Shown here: positions 26,249 to 35,646 of the stretch, one piece after another
Position numbering within the stretch: position 1 is the stretch's first letter
Layout: every line of letters starts with the position of its first letter
Notes under the pieces: generated by a model
Seen by the model: the letters and a program-made list of their open reading frames with translations, nothing else
Database searches by the model: none
Told to the model about the DNA's origin: nothing
From: Rikenellaceae bacterium
GTDB taxonomy: Bacteria > Bacteroidota > Bacteroidia > Bacteroidales > Rikenellaceae
Assembly: GCA_020859685.1 (NCBI GenBank)
Contig: JAJBVT010000033.1
Location: 8,467 to 72,466, forward strand
DNA length: 64,000 nt
Direction: 5' to 3'
Position numbers and translations under genes: made by a program

Positions 26249-29002
26249 CTAAATGAAGAGCGACCCGATATTGTAAACCAGAAAAGCCACTATCCATGCC
26301 GTCAGCGTATTGTAGACGAACGAGAAAGCGGCCCATTTCCAGCTGCCAGTCTCCTTGGCTATGGCCACAAGAGCGGCAATACACGGGAAATAGAGAAGGA
26401 CGAAAATCAGGAATGAGAACGCCACGAGCGGGCTCATATCCCGCTGTCCGGTAACCGGGTCGGGCTCCCGGAGCTTCTCGGATAGCGACGCGCCGGGAGC
26501 GCCGTGGTCGGCATACAGAACCCCGAGGGTACTGACCACTATCTCTTTAGCTGCCGCACCGGATATCAGCGAAACGCTCAGGCGCCAGTCGAAGCCCAGC
26601 GGCCGCATCACCGGCTCTATGGCCTGCCCCATCCGCCCTATATAGGAATTTTTCTGCTGCATGTATTCTTCGATTTCTCCGCCTTCATCCGTAACAGGGG
26701 CGGGGAACCTGACAATCCCGATTGTACCCGGTGCATCGTCCGCCCGGATTAAACCCGCAATTTCCGCAGCCTCTTCGCCGCTGAACCGGTAGATGGTATG
26801 GGAGGTTTCCGTGTCGCCTTCGCCCGAAGCGTGCATCCCCGTACCGTTTGCCGGTCCAACGTCGGATGCACCATCCCGCACCGGGACGACTTCCCCCCGG
26901 GCAACTTTTCTCAGTTCGCCCGCCGCACCTGGAACGGAAGCCACCGCTTCCGCCGAAGCGCCATCAGGTGAAACCGTCTCCACCGATACCGCTCCACTCT
27001 GCCCGGCCCTCTCCCCGGTGGCGGACTGTCCCGAGGCGGCAGCAGTTATCTGCGTACCGTCCAGAGCCGCACCGTCGTACCGGGGGAAGTAGCTGAGGAA
27101 CCATACCACTATCGAGGCCACCAGTATGATACCGCCCATCTTGCGGAGGTACTGGGCGGCCTTGTCCCACATATGGCGCACGGTGGAGCGGGCCGTGGGC
27201 ATACGGTAGGGCGGAAGCTCCATCACAAACGGGGTGTCGTCCTCCCGGAACACGAACCGGCGGAAAAGCCGCGCGGTGACCACCGCCACCAGAATCCCGG
27301 TAAGATACAAGGTCAGCATTACCGCCGAACCGTGCGCCGGGAAGAACGTACCGATTATCAGCACATAAACCGGAAGCCTCGCGCTGCACGATATAAAGGG
27401 ATTGACGAGTATGGTTATCAGCCGGCTGCTGTGGCTCTCGATGGTACGAGTGGCCATAATCGCCGGTACGTTGCATCCGAATCCCATGATAAGCGGGATG
27501 AACGATTTGCCGTGCAGCCCCATCCGGTGCATCACTTTGTCCATTATGAACGCCGCCCGGGCCATGTAACCCGAGTCCTCCATAAATGAGATGAACAAGT
27601 AGAGGATAAGGATATTGGGCAGGAATACTATTACGCCCCCCACCCCGCCGAGAATACCGTCCGCAAGCAGGTCCTTAAACATTCCCTCGGGCATCGCGCG
27701 GCCTAACCAGTCGCCGAGGGCCGCCACACCGGACTCTATCCACTCCATCGGGTAGGCCCCCAGCGAGAACGTGCACTCGAACATCAGCCACATGATAAAT
27801 AGGAATATCGGGAAGCCGAACAGCTTGTGGGTCACGATGGCGTCGATTATTCCCGTGGTTCTCACTTCGTCGTTCAGCGTGGGTGTGTAGGTCTCTCGGA
27901 GCGCTCCGGAGATAAAACCGTACTTATCGTTGGCGACGGTAGTCTCTACATCTTCACCCAGAACGGTTTCTACCTCTCCGGCAAGGCGGTCCCTCACGTC
28001 CAGCCACTCCCCGTAGAGCGGGTGCGAGGATATGGTGCGCTCGGTTTCCCTGTCCTTTTCCAGCAGTTTTATGGCCGCGTAGCGGGTCGAAAACTGCTCG
28101 AGCAGGCTCCCTTCGGACTTCAGGGCGCGCTCCATAGCCTCGATCGCCTTCTCCATCTCCCGGTTGTGGGTGATATGGATATGGCGCACCTGCGGGTCGC
28201 GGTTCTCGTACACGTCGATAACCCGGTCGAAAAGCTCCACGATACCCTTACCCGAGCGCGACACCGTAGGCACGATAGGCATACCGAGCATATCGGCAAG
28301 ACGGTCGTAATCCAGCCGCGCGCCGCTCTGTTCCAGCTCGTCGTACATATTGAGAGCCATCACGGCGGTGCAGTCCATATCGATAAGCTCGGTGGTCAGG
28401 TAGAGGTTGCGCTCGAGGTTGGATGCGGCCACGACGTTGACCACCACGTCCGGGGTTGTGTCGTACAGATGCCTGCGCACATAGAGTTCCTCGGGAGAAT
28501 AGGCCGACAGGGCGTAGGTGCCCGGCAGATCGTATATCACAAATTTGTAGCCCTTGTGGGTAAAGGCACCCTTCTTGGCGTCGACCGTCACCCCGCCGTA
28601 GTTGCCCACATGTTCGTGGCGGCCCGAAGCGGCATTGAACAGCGAAGTTTTCCCGCTGTTGGGGTTACCTACCAGCGCAACATGGATTACGTTCTTGGAC
28701 GTGACGGCTGCCTCGTGCCATGCGTGCTCTACGACTTCGCCGCCCGAGTCGCGGTCGCCCGCCATCAAGAGGGCTTCCTCCTCGGTGATGACCTCCACCA
28801 TCGAGGCTTCGCTGAGGCGAAGCGACACCTCGTAGTCCATAACTTTGTACTTCACCGGGTCGCGCAGCGGCGCATCCAGCAGCACCGAGACGGTTTTGCC
28901 GTGGACGAACCCCATCTCCATAATCCGGCGCCGGAACGCCCCGTGACCGAGGACCTTTATAATAACGGCCGATTGGCCGGGTTTAAGTTCGGATAGTCGC
29001 AT
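26249..29002 (-). CDS. feoB: FeoA-FeoB fusion, ferrous iron transporter
   Basis: A 917-residue fusion. Residues ~1-75 are a FeoA SH3-like domain (MRLSELKPGQSAVIIKVLGH). A FeoB G domain follows (GNPNSGKTS, NYGGVTVD, DLPGTYAL, NMYDE), then the membrane domain with two Gate motifs (MIFLPNILILYLFISFMEDS region; PCIAALVAIAKETG). The fusion is common in Bacteroidetes and imports Fe2+. Between WFLSYFP and NSYIGRMGQ there is a long Ala/Gly/Ser/Glu-rich loop (about residues 645-780), far longer than in ordinary FeoB. The start MRLSELKPGQ was chosen as the standard FeoA start; an upstream ATG adds 16 residues. Confidence 0.95.
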   Translation of the reverse strand: MRLSELKPGQSAVIIKVLGHGAFRRRIMEMGFVHGKTVSVLLDAPLRDPVKYKVMDYEVSLRLSEASMVEVITEEEALLMAGDRDSGGEVVEHAWHEAAVTSKNVIHVALVGNPNSGKTSLFNAASGRHEHVGNYGGVTVDAKKGAFTHKGYKFVIYDLPGTYALSAYSPEELYVRRHLYDTTPDVVVNVVAASNLERNLYLTTELIDMDCTAVMALNMYDELEQSGARLDYDRLADMLGMPIVPTVSRSGKGIVELFDRVIDVYENRDPQVRHIHITHNREMEKAIEAMERALKSEGSLLEQFSTRYAAIKLLEKDRETERTISSHPLYGEWLDVRDRLAGEVETVLGEDVETTVANDKYGFISGALRETYTPTLNDEVRTTGIIDAIVTHKLFGFPIFLFIMWLMFECTFSLGAYPMEWIESGVAALGDWLGRAMPEGMFKDLLADGILGGVGGVIVFLPNILILYLFISFMEDSGYMARAAFIMDKVMHRMGLHGKSFIPLIMGFGCNVPAIMATRTIESHSSRLITILVNPFISCSARLPVYVLIIGTFFPAHGSAVMLTLYLTGILVAVVTARLFRRFVFREDDTPFVMELPPYRMPTARSTVRHMWDKAAQYLRKMGGIILVASIVVWFLSYFPRYDGAALDGTQITAAASGQSATGERAGQSGAVSVETVSPDGASAEAVASVPGAAGELRKVARGEVVPVRDGASDVGPANGTGMHASGEGDTETSHTIYRFSGEEAAEIAGLIRADDAPGTIGIVRFPAPVTDEGGEIEEYMQQKNSYIGRMGQAIEPVMRPLGFDWRLSVSLISGAAAKEIVVSTLGVLYADHGAPGASLSEKLREPDPVTGQRDMSPLVAFSFLIFVLLYFPCIAALVAIAKETGSWKWAAFSFVYNTLTAWIVAFLVYNIGSLFI

Positions 29003-29075
29003 TGTAATATATTGAGGTGTAAAGTTCGCCAAAATCGCTCTCTTTAGCAAAACGGCTTCCCACCTAATAGTTATG

Positions 29076-29153
29076 CACGGGGAGGAAAATAGCCATAAAT
29101 TGGCAGGGTATCTGCCGGATTAAAGGACCTTATACTCTGCCGGTTTCCCCGTG
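29076..29153 (-). promoter_or_regulatory. Folded element upstream of feoAB
   Basis: CACGGGGA (29076-29083) pairs with TCCCCGTG (29146-29153). Inside is a GGCAG...CTGCC hairpin (29102-29116), and on the minus strand the word CCGGCAGA occurs twice. The element lies 74-151 nt before the feoAB ATG and would be in its mRNA leader if transcription starts upstream. It matches no riboswitch class I recognise. Confidence 0.35.
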
Positions 29154-29185
29154 AAGCCGCAGAATTAGCCGGCGGACCTAAGTAA

Positions 29186-29212
29186 GATTATTCGCTGGCG
29201 CTCGGAATAACA
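29186..29212. repeat. Degenerate dispersed repeat copy
   Basis: GATTATTCGCTGGCGCTCGG then AATAACA is a three-mismatch version of the GATTCTTCGC...CTCAGAATGACA element found at several other places in this window. Confidence 0.5.
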
Positions 29213-29366
29213 TGTATATTTCAACAGAGCAGCCGTAAGGGAGTGGAACCCGAGAGTGATGACCCCAATAGGAAAGGAGCCCCGTATAGGAGCCTGCGAG
29301 GCCGGGCGGACGGAGAAAGAAAACCGAAAGTGTTACATCAGATTTCGCGCCGGTCAAACCGAGATT

Positions 29367-29400
29367 TAGATTCTTCGCTAACGCTCAGAATGACGTTTTA
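29367..29400. repeat. Dispersed repeat (GATTCTTCGC...CTCAGAATGAC)
   Basis: TAGATTCTTCGCTAACGCTC then AGAATGACGTTTTA. An imperfect palindrome (ATTCTTCGC against GCTCAGAAT) that recurs in both orientations in intergenic DNA of this window. Confidence 0.75.
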
Positions 29401-29457
29401 TGGATAAGGATTCACCTGCGGAAAGCCGGAAGGCCACAAAACGCGAAACTGCCGGGA

Positions 29458-29488
29458 GCAGGAGGGTGGTAGCCCTCCTGCAGGTTTT
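29458..29488. terminator. Hairpin at the end of the exporter operon
   Basis: GCAGGAGGG, loop TGGTAG, CCCTCCTGC, followed on the plus strand by AGGTTTT. It lies just beyond the TolC-like stop codon. The T-run is on the plus strand, so its use by the minus-strand operon is uncertain. Confidence 0.5.
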
Positions 29489-29493
29489 ATGAC

Positions 29494-30855
29494 TCAAAGC
29501 GATATCGGTATCCCTTTATAAAAATCGATAATCTTAGACCGGAACACATACTCGTACCTGGCCCTCACCCTGTCGGAGAGGCTGGCGATAAGGTTGGAGC
29601 GGGATTCGGACAGCTCGATGGCCGTGGCCCTGCCCAACGAGAAACTCTCCTCGGTAAGCCGGTACGACTCCCGGGAGGCCTCCACGGCCGTCTCCGTGGC
29701 GGTGTGCTCGGCTATGGCATTGAGGAGGCTCCGGTGGGCCTGCTGGATATCCTTATAGATGGACAGTTTCATATTTTCGAGGTACAGCTCGCGGCTGCGA
29801 ACGTTGAGCTGAGCCAGACGAATATTGTTACGCGTCGTGCCGCGGTTGTAGATCGGGATGCTGATATTGATTCCCACACTCTCGCTGCCGCGCTCCTTGA
29901 CCTGATTGATAAAAGCGGCATTACCGCTCGCACCGAAAATATAACTGTAACTGTTTCCGTACGACGCCCCGAGACTTATCGACGGAAACAGCCCGCCCCT
30001 TGCCGCCCGTACGCGGAACAGGCTGCTCTCCAACCGGTACTCCTGCTCCCGTATATGGGGCTTTATAACCAAGGCCTGCTGGTAGACTGTGTAAGGGTCG
30101 GCAAGTAAGTTGGCATCCACCGGAACATCGTCCGTGCGGGGTTCCGCTATGTCGAACCACGTATCGGTGCCAATGGTCAGGTTAAGGGCCTGTTGCAAGT
30201 CCAGAATCGCGGTCTCTACGTCCCCCTCGGCGTTTGTTACCCGCACCGTGTTGCGGGCCACCTGCGACCGGGTCTCTAAAAGTTCCGTCCGCGGCGACAT
30301 ACCTGTTTCAACGAGTATCTCCGCCCTTTCGAGTTGCTGTCGAGACAGTTCGAGTTCCTGCCGGTAAACTTTGAGCAGCTCTTTCCGGTAGAGCACTTCG
30401 AGATAATACGAGGTGACCTGAAGCTCTATATTCTCCCTGATGCTCTCGAGGCCCGCTATCTCGGCTTTGAGGTCCAGCCGTCCGGCCTTGATGTTGTTGG
30501 TTATCGCCCTGCCCTGATATAGATTTATCTGCGTTGATACGCTGAGGCTCGACTGCGAGGTCTGGCTGTTTATATATTTGTTCACCTCCTCTTCCACATC
30601 CTCGTACAGAAACCGCCCGAAGCTGAAATTCTGCCCGATACCTGCCGTAAGGTTGGGCAGGCGGGAGTTGCGCGCGTTGCGAAGGCTCACTTCCGACTCC
30701 TCGACCGAAACCTCGTACTGTTTTACCTGTATATTGTTTTCAATCGCGTAGTCGATACATTCGCGCAGTGTCCATGGCCGTTGTTGTGCCGGTGCCGGGC
30801 CGCCGGAAACAGCCACGGCCAGCGCAAGCGAACTGGTTGCTATCAGTGTCCTCAT
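29494..30855 (-). CDS. TolC-like outer-membrane efflux protein
   Basis: A 453-residue exported protein (signal about 1-23) of the OEP/TolC family. Two similar halves each begin with the family's Leu/Asn-rich helix (LRECIDYAIENNIQVKQYE; VYQQALVIKPHIREQEYRLE). Long coiled-coil segments would form the periplasmic tunnel; strand segments (ISLGASYGNSYSYI) form the barrel. It is the last gene of a five-gene exporter operon and gives the outer-membrane channel for the adaptor and ABC subunits encoded just upstream. Confidence 0.93.
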   Translation of the reverse strand: MRTLIATSSLALAVAVSGGPAPAQQRPWTLRECIDYAIENNIQVKQYEVSVEESEVSLRNARNSRLPNLTAGIGQNFSFGRFLYEDVEEEVNKYINSQTSQSSLSVSTQINLYQGRAITNNIKAGRLDLKAEIAGLESIRENIELQVTSYYLEVLYRKELLKVYRQELELSRQQLERAEILVETGMSPRTELLETRSQVARNTVRVTNAEGDVETAILDLQQALNLTIGTDTWFDIAEPRTDDVPVDANLLADPYTVYQQALVIKPHIREQEYRLESSLFRVRAARGGLFPSISLGASYGNSYSYIFGASGNAAFINQVKERGSESVGINISIPIYNRGTTRNNIRLAQLNVRSRELYLENMKLSIYKDIQQAHRSLLNAIAEHTATETAVEASRESYRLTEESFSLGRATAIELSESRSNLIASLSDRVRARYEYVFRSKIIDFYKGIPISL

Positions 30856-30866
30856 ACTTATGCCCC

Positions 30867-31976
30867 CTATTTTTTCTTCACAATCAGGTTACCCCTCACC
30901 TTGTCGTTCTCACCGAGGCCGGAGGTGATAACGGCCTTGATGCCGTTGCTGATTCCGAGCGACACCGGAGTCCGCTCGAAAATCTGCGGCACCGACAGGC
31001 TGTCGGTGACCACGTAGACGAAAGTCGAGTCGTTCTCGAACGATACGGCGCTTTCCGGTACCAACAGGGCATCGCGGGCACTCTCGAGGATAATCTCCGC
31101 GTTGGCGCTATATCCTGCCCTGACCGTAACCGAATCCGGTATATGGGCCGCCGCCTTGAACTCGAACAGCACCGCACCGTTCTCCTCTTTCGACATGGGC
31201 GAAATAAACTCCAGTTCGGCATCGAACTTCATCTCGTTCAGCGCGCCTATGGTTATCTTAATCGGGGTTCCCACACGGATTTTCCCGACCTCCGTCTCGT
31301 CGATATCGCCTATGAAAATCATATCGCTCATATTTGCGATGGTGGCGATGGTCGTACCTTCGTTGAAAGTATTTGCCTGTATGACCTGGTTTCCTACCTT
31401 CACCGGAATATCGAGTATCATACCGTCGATGGTCGAACGTATCTGGGTATTGCTCACGGCCGAGGCCTTGCGGGAAATACCGTCGCGGACTATATCGAGG
31501 TTGTCCTGAGCCGTGGCCATCTCCTCTAAGGCCTTCAGCCAGTCGGCGTTGGCCTTTTCCATCTCCTCGCCCGACAGCAAACCCTTATCGAATAGCTGTT
31601 TACGGCGGTTGTATTCCCCTTCGACCCTCTCCAGCTCTATTTCGGCTATCTTCACACGCGACTCGGCCGAGTTGAGCGACGACATTTCCGGAATTACCTG
31701 TATCACGGCGATAACGTCACCCACGCGCACATAGTCGCTAGCCTCCTTCCTCAGTTCGGATACGATACCCGATATCTGGTTCGGCTTGATTAACACCTCG
31801 TCCCTCGGGGAAATCTTTCCCGTGGTAACCGTCATATTCTCTATATCGCCCCGTTCCACCGCAAGGAGCTCGTAGCTCTCCACCGACGGCCGCGACTTTC
31901 TCCAGAGCCAAACGAATGTACCCAGCACGATAGCCGAGCACAGGATTAGGAAGAAATACTTGAAAAACTTTTTCAT
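30867..31976 (-). CDS. MacA-like periplasmic adaptor (HlyD family)
   Basis: A 369-residue membrane-fusion protein. An N-terminal transmembrane anchor (FFKYFFLILCSAIVLGTFVW) is followed by a lipoyl-like half (TVTTGKISPRDEVLIKPNQI), an alpha-hairpin (about 100-180), the second lipoyl half (STIDGMILDIPVKVGNQV) and a beta-barrel and membrane-proximal domain (DETEVGKIRVGTPIKITIGA). It connects the inner-membrane ABC permeases to the TolC-like channel. The start MKKFF was chosen because it precedes the anchor directly; an in-frame ATG 21 codons upstream overlaps the permease gene. It precedes the TolC-like gene by 11 nt. Confidence 0.92.
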   Translation of the reverse strand: MKKFFKYFFLILCSAIVLGTFVWLWRKSRPSVESYELLAVERGDIENMTVTTGKISPRDEVLIKPNQISGIVSELRKEASDYVRVGDVIAVIQVIPEMSSLNSAESRVKIAEIELERVEGEYNRRKQLFDKGLLSGEEMEKANADWLKALEEMATAQDNLDIVRDGISRKASAVSNTQIRSTIDGMILDIPVKVGNQVIQANTFNEGTTIATIANMSDMIFIGDIDETEVGKIRVGTPIKITIGALNEMKFDAELEFISPMSKEENGAVLFEFKAAAHIPDSVTVRAGYSANAEIILESARDALLVPESAVSFENDSTFVYVVTDSLSVPQIFERTPVSLGISNGIKAVITSGLGENDKVRGNLIVKKK

Positions 31977-32019
31977 AGCTGTATACAGGTTTTCGTTTTT
32001 ATCGTGTCGTAAAGCCGGG

Positions 32020-33276
32020 CTATTCGTCCCGGATTGCATCTATGGCTTTAATTTTCAGCGCCCTGTAAGCAGGCAGTATCCCGGCGAAGATACCCGAGGC
32101 TATCAGTATGGCCAGGCACCCGAGGGCCTGCCCCAGCGAGAAGTCGGGCAGGAAAGGCAGGCCGCCCCCATCGCCGGAATTACCGTCCATGGCATACTCC
32201 ATAGCGGCGGCTATTCCCGTCCCCAGTACGAACCCGGCCAGCCCGGCAAGCCCCGTCAGCACGAAACTCTCGCTGATTATCTGCCCCATTATATTACCGG
32301 GAGTAGCGCCCAGAGCCCTGCGTACGCCAATCTCCCGCATCCTCTCGCGGATGGATACCAGCATGATGTTGCTGATACCTATTACACCCGAAAAGAGCGC
32401 CCCGAGGCCCACGATCCACATCAGGATACTCACCCCGAGGTAGACGTTGTTTATCTTTTTGAACTCCTCCTCCACGTTCCAGGAGCGGACGGCCATCTCG
32501 TCCGTGGGCGAAATGTCGTGCGCCTCTTTCAGGATAGCCGTAACCTCCTGCTCTACCTGGCCGGGGCTGTAACCCGGCTTACTGGTGCAGGTCAGGCTGT
32601 TGAAGTTGTTGCCATGCCCGAACACCTCCTGCATCGTATAGATGGGGAGTATCACGCGGTTGTCCACGTTCATCCCCGAATTGGAGTACCGCCCCACGAC
32701 ACCTACCACCTGAAAGTAGATACCGTTCACCTTGATGTACCGGCCTACCGGGTCTTCGTCCGGCTCGAATATCATGTCGCGCACCTCGAAGCCGATTACG
32801 CATACTTTACGGCGGCTGTTGTCGTCGGTCTCTCGCAGCACCCTGCCCGCCATCGTATTGAGCCGTACGGTGCGGAAGTAATCCGCGGTCGTGCCGATGG
32901 TCTGGGCGGTCATGGATTTGGTGCCGTTCACGATATTGCGGTCGGACCGCATGTATATCATCGGCACGATATACTCCACCGAGGGGGCTTTACGCCGAAT
33001 CAGTTCTACGTCGCGGTTGTCCATCCGCCACCAGCGGCCCGATTTGTAACCTTTATAGGGTTCGGCGGTCTTATAGGTCCAGAACTCGCAGGTGTTAATG
33101 GAAATTCCCGACACCAGTTGGTTTATACCGTTTCGGAAACCGCTGCCTATGGTCATCAGGACAATCAGCATCAGCAGGCCCCAGAACACGCCGAACCCCG
33201 TAAGGATACTCCGCACCTTATTCCGCGATATGGTAACCCATATCTCCTGCATACTGTCCCTATCCCAAATCATCAT
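32020..33276 (-). CDS. MacB-like ABC transporter permease, second copy
   Basis: A 418-residue permease with four transmembrane helices and a large periplasmic domain between helix 1 (SILTGFGVFWGLLMLIVLMTI) and helix 2 (NIMLVSIRERMREIGVRRALGA). The MREIGVRRALGATPGNI coupling motif and C-terminal RALKIKAIDAIR are typical of MacB/FtsX permeases. It probably pairs with the other permease in this operon as a heterodimer driven by the separate ATPase. Substrate unknown (peptide, lipid or antibiotic export are family options). Confidence 0.92.
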   Translation of the reverse strand: MMIWDRDSMQEIWVTISRNKVRSILTGFGVFWGLLMLIVLMTIGSGFRNGINQLVSGISINTCEFWTYKTAEPYKGYKSGRWWRMDNRDVELIRRKAPSVEYIVPMIYMRSDRNIVNGTKSMTAQTIGTTADYFRTVRLNTMAGRVLRETDDNSRRKVCVIGFEVRDMIFEPDEDPVGRYIKVNGIYFQVVGVVGRYSNSGMNVDNRVILPIYTMQEVFGHGNNFNSLTCTSKPGYSPGQVEQEVTAILKEAHDISPTDEMAVRSWNVEEEFKKINNVYLGVSILMWIVGLGALFSGVIGISNIMLVSIRERMREIGVRRALGATPGNIMGQIISESFVLTGLAGLAGFVLGTGIAAAMEYAMDGNSGDGGGLPFLPDFSLGQALGCLAILIASGIFAGILPAYRALKIKAIDAIRDE

Positions 33277-33330
33277 TTGCGTACCGTTACATTTTTGCCT
33301 TTGTATTACACATAAACAGCCTTACTGCCT

Positions 33331-34581
33331 TTAATCGGCCCTCATAGCCTCTATCGGGCTAACACGGGTGGCCTTGAGGGCGGGAAGCACCCCGCAAACC
33401 ACCCCGCAGGCGATAAGGAACAGCGTGGCGTAGAGCACCGTGGGAATATCCACGCCCGGGTCGACGAACACAACCCCCTCCTCGCCCGTATCCACGAAAT
33501 ATCTTCCTGCCACCTCCGTAAGCGCCACCCCGAGCACTATACCGATATAACCGGCGGCGGTGGTTATAATCACCGCCTCGGTAATCACCATCCTCAGTAT
33601 GGAGAACCTCGTGGCCCTTATCGACTTACGGATGCCTATTTCGCGCGTACGCTCCTTCACCGTGATAAGCATAATGTTGCCCACCCCCACAAGGCCCGCC
33701 ATAAGCGAGGCCAGCCCTATTATCACTATGAAAATGTTAATCATCAGGAACACCTTCCGCACCTCCAGCATACTGGAGGCAAAGTTCCATATACCCATCG
33801 CCGAGGTATCCTCCGGGTGGAAACTCCGCGCACCGGCCATTCGCCTGCGCACCCGCTCATTAAAATCCTCTATCTGCTCCTTCGTATGCAGCCCGTCCAC
33901 TGTGAACTGGATGCGCCAGAATCCCCATCCGCGGTTGAAAATCTCCTGAGCGTACGAGAGCGGTATCCACGCGTCCGGGTCGTCGTCCCAGCGGTTGCTG
34001 CTCTGGTAGATGCCGATTACCTTATAGAACACGTTATTAATCTCCACATACTTGCCGATCGGGTCCTCTCCCGGGTCGAAAAGGCCCTCGACATGGATCG
34101 GGTGCAGCACGATAACCTTGCGCCTGTTGGCCTCGTCGAGGTCGTTTATAAACCGGCCGTCGCCGTCGTTCACCCACAGGTTGTTGATGGGCATATACCC
34201 CGGCGAAACTCCGCACACCCACGCGCTCATCTCCTTGTGGTTATACCTGATATTCGTGGTTCCTCCGACGGCGCCGGAAATATGCCCTATCTCGGGGAAA
34301 GATTCCCGGAGCGTGGCCACATCCCTTTCCGTCAGCATTATACGCCTGCCGGTCGGAAACCCCTTATAAGGCCGTGAGGTCCACCCGCCCCATATTTGTA
34401 CCGTATTCTCGGCGCGGTAGGACATATTTATCTCCACGCCGTTGCGCAGGCCGTTACCGGCCGCCAATAGGATAATCAGCATAAAGATACCCCAGGCCAC
34501 GGCGAACCCGGTAAGCGCGGTCCGCATCTTATTCTTGCGTATGGTGGCTACGGTTTCCCTTATACCGTCGAAACTCAGCAT
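33331..34581 (-). CDS. MacB-like ABC transporter permease, first copy
   Basis: A 416-residue paralogue of the next permease with the same layout: helix 1 (ALTGFAVAWGIFMLIILLAA), a periplasmic MacB domain with YKGFPTGRRIMLTERDVATL, and helices 2-4 with VKERTREIGIRKSIRATRFS and KATRVSPIEAMRAD. The two permeases share the Trp-Gly-rich N-terminal helix and the Tyr-Lys-Gly motif but are otherwise divergent, pointing to an old duplication and a heterodimeric transporter. It lies 20 nt after the ATPase gene. Confidence 0.92.
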   Translation of the reverse strand: MLSFDGIRETVATIRKNKMRTALTGFAVAWGIFMLIILLAAGNGLRNGVEINMSYRAENTVQIWGGWTSRPYKGFPTGRRIMLTERDVATLRESFPEIGHISGAVGGTTNIRYNHKEMSAWVCGVSPGYMPINNLWVNDGDGRFINDLDEANRRKVIVLHPIHVEGLFDPGEDPIGKYVEINNVFYKVIGIYQSSNRWDDDPDAWIPLSYAQEIFNRGWGFWRIQFTVDGLHTKEQIEDFNERVRRRMAGARSFHPEDTSAMGIWNFASSMLEVRKVFLMINIFIVIIGLASLMAGLVGVGNIMLITVKERTREIGIRKSIRATRFSILRMVITEAVIITTAAGYIGIVLGVALTEVAGRYFVDTGEEGVVFVDPGVDIPTVLYATLFLIACGVVCGVLPALKATRVSPIEAMRAD

Positions 34582-34601
34582 GGCGACTCTGGGGTGGATT
34601 A

Positions 34602-35285
34602 TTATTTGTTACCGGTTATCTCGACCGAGCTGATAAGCCCGTCCCTGATGCGGATTATCTTGTCGGTACCCTCGGCTACCGCCTGCTCGTGGGTCACAAT
34701 CAGCATTGTGATGCCGTCGTTACGGTTAATCTCCTTCAACAGTTTCATCACCTCCTCGGAGGTAACACTGTCGAGGGCGCCCGTCGGTTCGTCGGCCAGT
34801 ATTACCTGAGGCTTGGTAATCAGCGCGCGGGCTATAGCCACCCTCTGTTTCTGCCCGCCCGACAGTTCGTTGGGCAGGTGGTGGTGATGCGTAGCTATAC
34901 CCATGCGTTCGAGGTATTCCATCGCAAGCGCGTTGCGCTTCCTCCGCCCCACCCCCTGATAATAGAGCGGCAGAGCCACGTTCTCGAGCGCGTTTTTGAA
35001 GGATATTAGATTGAATGACTGGAAAATAAACCCGAGCTTGCGGTTGCGTATACCGGCGGCCTGACGTTCGCTTAGGTTATGGATAAGCATGCCGTCGAGG
35101 TAGTATGTGCCCGAATCGTAATTGTCCAGTATGCCGAGTATATTGAGTAGCGTCGATTTGCCGGAACCGGAAGAACCCATTATCGAGAGAAACTCGCCTT
35201 TTTCCACCTCGAGGTTCACACCCTTCAATACATGGAGCGGTGAACCGGAATAATAGGTTTTGTTTAGGTCGGTAATTTTTATCAT
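34602..35285 (-). CDS. ABC transporter ATPase (MacB/LolD type)
   Basis: A 227-residue nucleotide-binding subunit. Walker A GSSGSGKST, Q-loop FQSFNLIS, signature LSGGQKQRVAIARAL, Walker B VILADEPTGALDS and the H-loop VTHEQ are all present. It energises the two MacB-like permeases encoded immediately downstream; unlike E. coli MacB, the ATPase is a separate chain. First gene of the exporter operon, with a TACGTTTG box 64 nt upstream. Confidence 0.95.
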   Translation of the reverse strand: MIKITDLNKTYYSGSPLHVLKGVNLEVEKGEFLSIMGSSGSGKSTLLNILGILDNYDSGTYYLDGMLIHNLSERQAAGIRNRKLGFIFQSFNLISFKNALENVALPLYYQGVGRRKRNALAMEYLERMGIATHHHHLPNELSGGQKQRVAIARALITKPQVILADEPTGALDSVTSEEVMKLLKEINRNDGITMLIVTHEQAVAEGTDKIIRIRDGLISSVEITGNK

Positions 35286-35348
35286 TTCGTAAGAGGGCTA
35301 TGTCGGGTCAGGCATAAAAACGGAACCGTCACCATTTAAGATAACGGA

Positions 35349-35356
35349 CAAACGTA
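35349..35356 (-). promoter_or_regulatory. -7 box of the exporter operon
   Basis: TACGTTTG on the minus strand, a perfect TAnnTTTG box, 64 nt before the ATPase start codon. The -33 position shows no clean TTTG. Confidence 0.6.
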
Positions 35357-35552
35357 GTAAATGTAACGATTTTCAGAGCATTTTTCAGAAAAATAATTCC
35401 TCCTGTTTATATGCCATACGGGGAAGAAAACCCTAACTTGTTAATTTATTGAACATTCAATTCCAATGGATAAATGAATTCAATATAAAAATTTCTTATG
35501 CCCGCATAAATTAATACACTCGGTTTTGCAATTATTCCGCCCGGTGGGCGTT
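35357..35552. other. Divergent regulatory region, exporter operon / ahpC
   Basis: An AT-rich stretch between the two divergent -7 boxes. It contains AT-rich inverted repeats such as TTGAATTC-like words around 35430-35480 but no operator that I can name. A TTTTG at 35524-35528 lies 24 nt before the ahpC -7 box, a little far for a standard -33 element. Confidence 0.4.
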
Positions 35553-35560
35553 TATCTTTG
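35553..35560 (+). promoter_or_regulatory. -7 box of ahpC
   Basis: TATCTTTG, a perfect TAnnTTTG box, giving an expected leader of about 80 nt before the ahpC ATG. Confidence 0.65.
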
Positions 35561-35646
35561 CAGTGGACAAGAGCAGACCGGATTAAACCGTACTCCGTAC
35601 CGGCTGCCGTTTAACGGAGAAAAACTATTTAAAAACATTCAGCAAT

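Larger units (their letters stand above)
29003..29493. other. Intergenic region between feoAB and the exporter operon
   Basis: About 490 bp with no supported gene. It holds a folded element near the feoAB start (29076-29153), two dispersed repeat copies (29186-29212 and 29367-29400) and a hairpin after the TolC-like gene (29458-29481). No known riboswitch or RNase P/tmRNA signature is visible. Confidence 0.5.

Noticed and set aside
29003-29493. Cobalamin, TPP or other known riboswitch before feoAB
   Set aside because: None of the diagnostic boxes is present on either strand; only an unclassified stem is seen.
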